Shown here: piece by piece, positions 60,661 through 64,000 of the stretch
Layout: each line of letters starts with the position of its first letter
Position numbering within the stretch: the stretch's first letter is position 1
From: Paraburkholderia sp. PGU19
Lineage (GTDB): Bacteria > Pseudomonadota > Gammaproteobacteria > Burkholderiales > Burkholderiaceae
NCBI RefSeq assembly: GCF_013426915.1
Contig: NZ_AP023182.1
Span: 1-64,000 of the forward strand
Reading direction: 5' to 3'
Length of the DNA: 64,000 bases
Made by a program: the position numbers and the translations under genes
The notes under the pieces: generated by a model
The model's input: the letters and a program-made list of their open reading frames with translations, nothing else
Database searches by the model: none
Told to the model about the DNA's origin: nothing

Positions 60661-61017
60661 CGTGACGACCGCGCCGTCTGCACGCAGATGCGGCGCCCGC
60701 GTGAAACCATACCGCCCGCTGTCAGCCAGCGCCTGTTGTCGCACCCAATGCCGACATTGGGGCTGGTTGGGCTCTATGTCAGCAACATGGCGGATTGCTG
60801 ACGGTGGCAGCATCGACCAGCCGGAGGGCAGCTTCCGGCATCAGCGAATTCACGCTCCCGAACCCATACCAGCCGCTGACACCATGAGGGATCAACGACC
60901 GCTTAGGCCGCCGAATTGCCGACCGCCGCCCTTCCCTCTCCTGCATACGGCGCGCGCCTTGCGATTTTTGCCGTGATACGGCGCGGGTTATCGTGGCTGC
61001 TCCACCCTTGCTCTCAA
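60661..61017. other. No recognisable gene
   Basis: Sequence between the phaC remnant and the sugar-acid genes. A reverse frame near 60660-60730 has a short protein-like run (SGRYGFTRAPHLRADGAVVT) but no identifiable family. Confidence 0.35.
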
Positions 61018-62265
61018 TCAGGGAGTCTGCAAGGTGCCGTCTTTCAACCGGGTTTGCGTCCAGGTCGTCAAGGTGTTCTCACACGGATACTTTGCCGCTT
61101 CAGCTTCGTCGATATCGACTCCCAGACCGGGTCTGTCGTTCGCATACACGTGCCCGTTGCGGAACTCGGGCATGCCTGGGAAGACGTCCAGCAGTGCCGC
61201 CCGCGGCCCCTTCAGGTCCTGGATGACAAAGTTGGGCGGCTCGGTGCCCGACCATTCCTGAACCCCGAAATTGCGCGCGGCGAGATCGATATGAATGTTT
61301 GCCGCGTGAGCCATCGGCGACATATCACCCGGACCATGCCAGGCCGTCCTCACGCCAAACTGTTCGGCGAATATCTGCAGCTTGCGTCCGGCAGTAATCC
61401 CACCGATCTGGCTCAGGTGAACGCGTATGAAGTCTATGAGGCGCTCCGTGATCATGAAACGCCATTCAGACGGGTTGTTGAAGAGTTCGCCCTGAGCGAG
61501 AGGTGTCGTCGTCTTTTCTCGCAATTGCCGTATCCATTCGCCCTCTTCCAGCGCAATCGCATCTTCAAGGAAGAACAGCTCGTATTGCTCGAGCTCGCAC
61601 GCGAAGCGGATTGCCTCGACGGGTTTGAGGCGTTCATGCACATCGTGACACAGCTCGACGTCGAACCCCACCTTGCTGCGGATGCCGTCGAACAGTTTGA
61701 GGGTCTCGCGCATATACTTCCTGCTGTCGAGATACACGCCCTCGGGTGCGCGCGCCGGCGCGCCCAATGGCGCATTGCCATAGCCGCTTCCACCGTAGCC
61801 GCCACTCTGACAGCGAATGTGCGTGATGCCCTGCTCCCGGTACTTCTGGATGTTCTCGCACAACTCGTTGAGGTCACGCCCGTCCGCATGGCGATAGATC
61901 GGCACCCCTTCCCTGCACTTGCCGCCAAAGAGCTGATAGAGCGGCATGCCCGCCATTTTGCCCTTGATGTCCCACAGGGCCATGTCGATGCCCGAGATCG
62001 CATTGTTCTCGATGGGGCCGTTGCGCCAGTACGCGTTCTGGTGCATCAGTTGCCACAGTTCCTCGATCGCCTCGGCGTCCCGGCCAATGAGGAGCGGCCG
62101 CAAATACTCTTCGATCAGACATCTGACCGCGACATGCCGATACGCAAACGTCGCGCAACCGAGCCCAAACAGTCCAGCCTGGTTTGTCTCCACCTTGACG
62201 ACGATCAGGTTGATGCCTTCCGGCGCGGTCAGGATGACCTTTACATCGGTGATCAGCGTTGCCAT
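61018..62265 (-). CDS. ManD/RspA-type sugar-acid dehydratase (enolase superfamily)
   Basis: A 415-residue enzyme of the enolase superfamily (mandelate-racemase-type barrel). The capping domain starts MATLITDVKVILTAPEG. Active-site loop RAPEGVYLDSRKYM, metal ligands in DVELCHDVHERL (Asp, with His two residues on), LFFLEDAIA (Glu) and LAQGELFNN (Glu), then the HGPGDMSPMAHAA block. These fit D-mannonate or D-gluconate dehydratases of the ManD/RspA family. In the same operon direction lie an MFS permease and an SDR enzyme, so the substrate is probably a hexonate or hexuronate product. Confidence 0.85.
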   Translation of the reverse strand: MATLITDVKVILTAPEGINLIVVKVETNQAGLFGLGCATFAYRHVAVRCLIEEYLRPLLIGRDAEAIEELWQLMHQNAYWRNGPIENNAISGIDMALWDIKGKMAGMPLYQLFGGKCREGVPIYRHADGRDLNELCENIQKYREQGITHIRCQSGGYGGSGYGNAPLGAPARAPEGVYLDSRKYMRETLKLFDGIRSKVGFDVELCHDVHERLKPVEAIRFACELEQYELFFLEDAIALEEGEWIRQLREKTTTPLAQGELFNNPSEWRFMITERLIDFIRVHLSQIGGITAGRKLQIFAEQFGVRTAWHGPGDMSPMAHAANIHIDLAARNFGVQEWSGTEPPNFVIQDLKGPRAALLDVFPGMPEFRNGHVYANDRPGLGVDIDEAEAAKYPCENTLTTWTQTRLKDGTLQTP

Positions 62266-62310
62266 GTTGTTCCTGCCATTGCAAATGTTGAGTCGTGGCG
62301 TGGTGCTATA

Positions 62311-63600
62311 TCAGCGGCTCACTGCGAGGCGCCCTTCCTGTTTCGAGCGCTGACCGGAGGGCGCAGGCACGGTGATCATCAGAATCACAGAGCAGAGCAG
62401 CGCACCCGCCATGAACATGTACGACGCCGCCGGGCTACCCGTCGCGCCGTTCAGATAGCCGACGATCCACGACCCGAGAAACGCGCCCAATGCGCCGCAT
62501 GCGTTGATGAGTCCGATCGCGCCGCCCAGCACGTTGCTCGGGATGAGTTCGGGAACGAGGGCGAAGAACGGTCCGTACGGCGCATACATCGTTGCACCTG
62601 CCACGACGAGCAACGCAAACGACATCCAGAAGTGCGAGTTGCCGATCATGTACGAAGCCACGAATGCAATCGTCCCGATCAACAGCAACGGCCAGACGAA
62701 CAGCTTGCGGTTGCGGGTCTTGTCGGACAGCCATGATGCGAGCAGCATCAGGACGATGGCAGCGAGATACGGCACGGCGGCAAGCCAGCCGACCGACACG
62801 ATATCGATTGTCGAAGCCGTCTTGAGAATCGACGGCAGCCACATGATGAAGCCATACACGCCGATGCTCCACAGCGCGTGAATTGCACAGCATTTCAGTA
62901 CGATTGATGAGCGGAACGCAGTCTTGTAGTCGCGCACCGGCGCGATATCGGCCTGCTCGGCTTTCAGCCGCGCCTGCAATTCGGTCTTTTCTGCGTCGCT
63001 CATCCAGGGCGCATCGGCCGGCTTGTCCTTGACCGTGAACCACCACACCACTGCCCACGCAAGCGCAGGTACGCCTTCAATCACGAACATCTCGCGCCAG
63101 CCGAAGCTGTGCACCAGGTAGCCGGACACCACCGACATCCACAGCACCGTCACGGGGTTGCCGAGAATCAGGAACGTGTTGGCGCGCGACCGTTCGGTTC
63201 GCGTGAACCACCGGCTGATGTACATCAGCATCGATGGCATCACGGCAGCCTCCACGATGCCGAGCACAAAGCGCAGCACCATCAGCATCGGAATGTTGCT
63301 GACCATGCCCGTCGCTGCGGCGCAGAGCCCCCACAGGATCAGGCTGAAGAAAATCAGTTTCTTGACGCTGTTGCGCTGCGCGTAGATTGCGCCGGGCACC
63401 TGAAACAGACAATAGCCGAGAAAGAACAGTGAGCCGATTAGCGACGAGGTGCCGTGCGTGATGCCGAGATCCTTGTCGATTCCGGCGGCTGCGGCAAAAC
63501 CGTAGTTAGCGCGATCCAGGTAGGCGAGACTGTAAGTGATGAAGATGATGGGCATCAGATACCACCATCTCTGGGTTGCTACGGGTTTGACGCTTTCCAT
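62311..63600 (-). CDS. MFS transporter of the anion:cation symporter family
   Basis: A 429-residue, 12-TM permease. ATG at 63600 (MESVKPVATQRWW) with GGAGAC ahead is preferred to 63633. Typical ACS/GudP-type features: YSLAYLDRANYGFAAAAGI, FQVPGAIYAQRNSVKK, RFVLGIVEAAVMPSMLMYISRWFTRTERSRANTFL in the first half and ASWLSDKTRNRKLF in the second. It would bring in a sugar acid for the dehydratase encoded downstream, 45 bases after its stop. Confidence 0.87.
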   Translation of the reverse strand: MESVKPVATQRWWYLMPIIFITYSLAYLDRANYGFAAAAGIDKDLGITHGTSSLIGSLFFLGYCLFQVPGAIYAQRNSVKKLIFFSLILWGLCAAATGMVSNIPMLMVLRFVLGIVEAAVMPSMLMYISRWFTRTERSRANTFLILGNPVTVLWMSVVSGYLVHSFGWREMFVIEGVPALAWAVVWWFTVKDKPADAPWMSDAEKTELQARLKAEQADIAPVRDYKTAFRSSIVLKCCAIHALWSIGVYGFIMWLPSILKTASTIDIVSVGWLAAVPYLAAIVLMLLASWLSDKTRNRKLFVWPLLLIGTIAFVASYMIGNSHFWMSFALLVVAGATMYAPYGPFFALVPELIPSNVLGGAIGLINACGALGAFLGSWIVGYLNGATGSPAASYMFMAGALLCSVILMITVPAPSGQRSKQEGRLAVSR

Positions 63601-63698
63601 GATGTCTCCGATCAGTACCGCGAAAGACGGCACACACTGCGTGATGAGTGGGATGTTGCCGTTCTTTTAGTTGTGGTAGATCCCTGCGTGAGTTGCAT

Positions 63699-64000
63699 TC
63701 AAAGCACGGCCAGCCAGCCTCCATCGACATAGATGATCTGGCCGTTGACATAGCTCGATGCGGGCGACGACAGATACACGGCCGTGCCGACGAGTTCTTC
63801 CGGTTTGCCCCAGCGTTGCGACGGGTTGCTGTTCTTGACCCATGCATCGAAGGCGGCGTTATCGACGAGCGCCTGATTCATGTCGGTCAGGATGTAGCCG
63901 GGACCGATCGCGTTCGCCTGGATGTTCGATGCAGCCCACTCGGCGCTCATGGCGCGGGTCAGCATCTTGATGCCGCCCTTCGCCGCTGTATACGCACCGA
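63699..64000 (-). CDS. SDR oxidoreductase, partial at the window end
   Basis: C-terminal part of a short-chain dehydrogenase that continues beyond the window. The catalytic YTAAK is visible at the edge (about 63974-63988), followed by MSAEWAASNIQANAIGPGYI and the ending SYVNGQIIYVDGGWLAVL. Resembles gluconate 5-dehydrogenase-like SDRs. It precedes the MFS and ManD-type genes on the same strand, so it is probably the first-step oxidoreductase of the pathway. Confidence 0.85.
   Translation of the reverse strand, partial: GAYTAAKGGIKMLTRAMSAEWAASNIQANAIGPGYILTDMNQALVDNAAFDAWVKNSNPSQRWGKPEELVGTAVYLSSPASSYVNGQIIYVDGGWLAVL

Noticed and set aside
60916..62736. Very long + strand frame of 606 codons
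   Set aside because: Antisense to the ManD-type dehydratase and MFS genes; a consequence of GC-rich codon structure.
1..64000. CRISPR arrays, tRNA/rRNA genes, prophage or replication origin
   Set aside because: No regularly spaced direct repeats, cloverleaf-like sequence, phage structural gene or plasmid replication gene was seen.

Overview
The window looks like part of a chromosome or megaplasmid of a Burkholderiaceae bacterium, most probably Paraburkholderia or Caballeronia. The reasons are the high-GC codon use, GTG/TTG starts behind good Shine-Dalgarno sequences, and the gene families present (BigR/PmpAB, DmeRF, bufferins, SHP/DHC cytochromes, a P1B ATPase with a hemerythrin tail, PhaC, ManD). 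The genus is an inference. No rRNA or tRNA gene was seen.

Layout. 1-4.1 kb: insertion-sequence zone with an IS110-family and an IS5-type transposase and a TniQ-like fragment. 4.2-6.3 kb: sulfide/persulfide module (persulfide-dioxygenase-like hydrolase, BigR-type repressor with a visible operator, two YeeE/YedE half-transporters). 6.6-8.4 kb: Ni/Co efflux (DmeRF). 9.6-19.3 kb: two-component system, TolC/MFP/RND efflux genes (the pump gene is frameshifted), an MFS transporter and a PAP2 phosphatase. 19.6-21.1 kb: gene remnants. 21.1-25.0 kb: a complete bufferin operon (bufA-bufB-bufC-doxX) diverging from an ECF sigma factor and its NrsF-type anti-sigma factor, with a SigF-like promoter. 25.3-28.4 kb: mercury operon (merR divergent from merT-merP-GDCCVxC protein) plus a thioredoxin and a broken CcdA-like gene. 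29.7-32.7 kb: polar amino-acid ABC transporter. 32.8-34.8 kb: tautomerase, Ohr and an SDR protein. 35.5-38.2 kb: broken lipoprotein gene, an orphan and a second PAP2 gene. 38.8-46.8 kb: SHP/DHC/cytochrome b genes, a two-component system, a universal stress protein, a P1B-5-like metal ATPase with a hemerythrin tail and a membrane protein, with FNR-type boxes. 47.2 kb: CreA-family protein. 48.2-55.2 kb: an unusual co-directional cluster (flippase, FkbM-like protein, SGNH hydrolase, amidohydrolase without metal ligands, NodU/CmcH-type carbamoyltransferase, 100-residue orphan). 55.9-60.7 kb: BON-domain protein and small orphans among truncated genes (alginate export, isochorismatase, pRiA4b ORF-3, enoyl-CoA hydratase, PhaC). 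61-64 kb: sugar-acid catabolism (ManD/RspA-type dehydratase, MFS permease, SDR).

Two themes recur. The first is metal, thiol and low-oxygen stress handling (BigR, DmeR, MerR, bufferin, RND, P1B ATPase, USP, cytochromes and four FNR-like boxes). The second is decay: at least ten genes are frameshifted, truncated or mosaic, several by a single base, as expected of an accessory region worked over by mobile elements. The cluster at 48.2-55.2 kb is the best candidate for an undescribed system.
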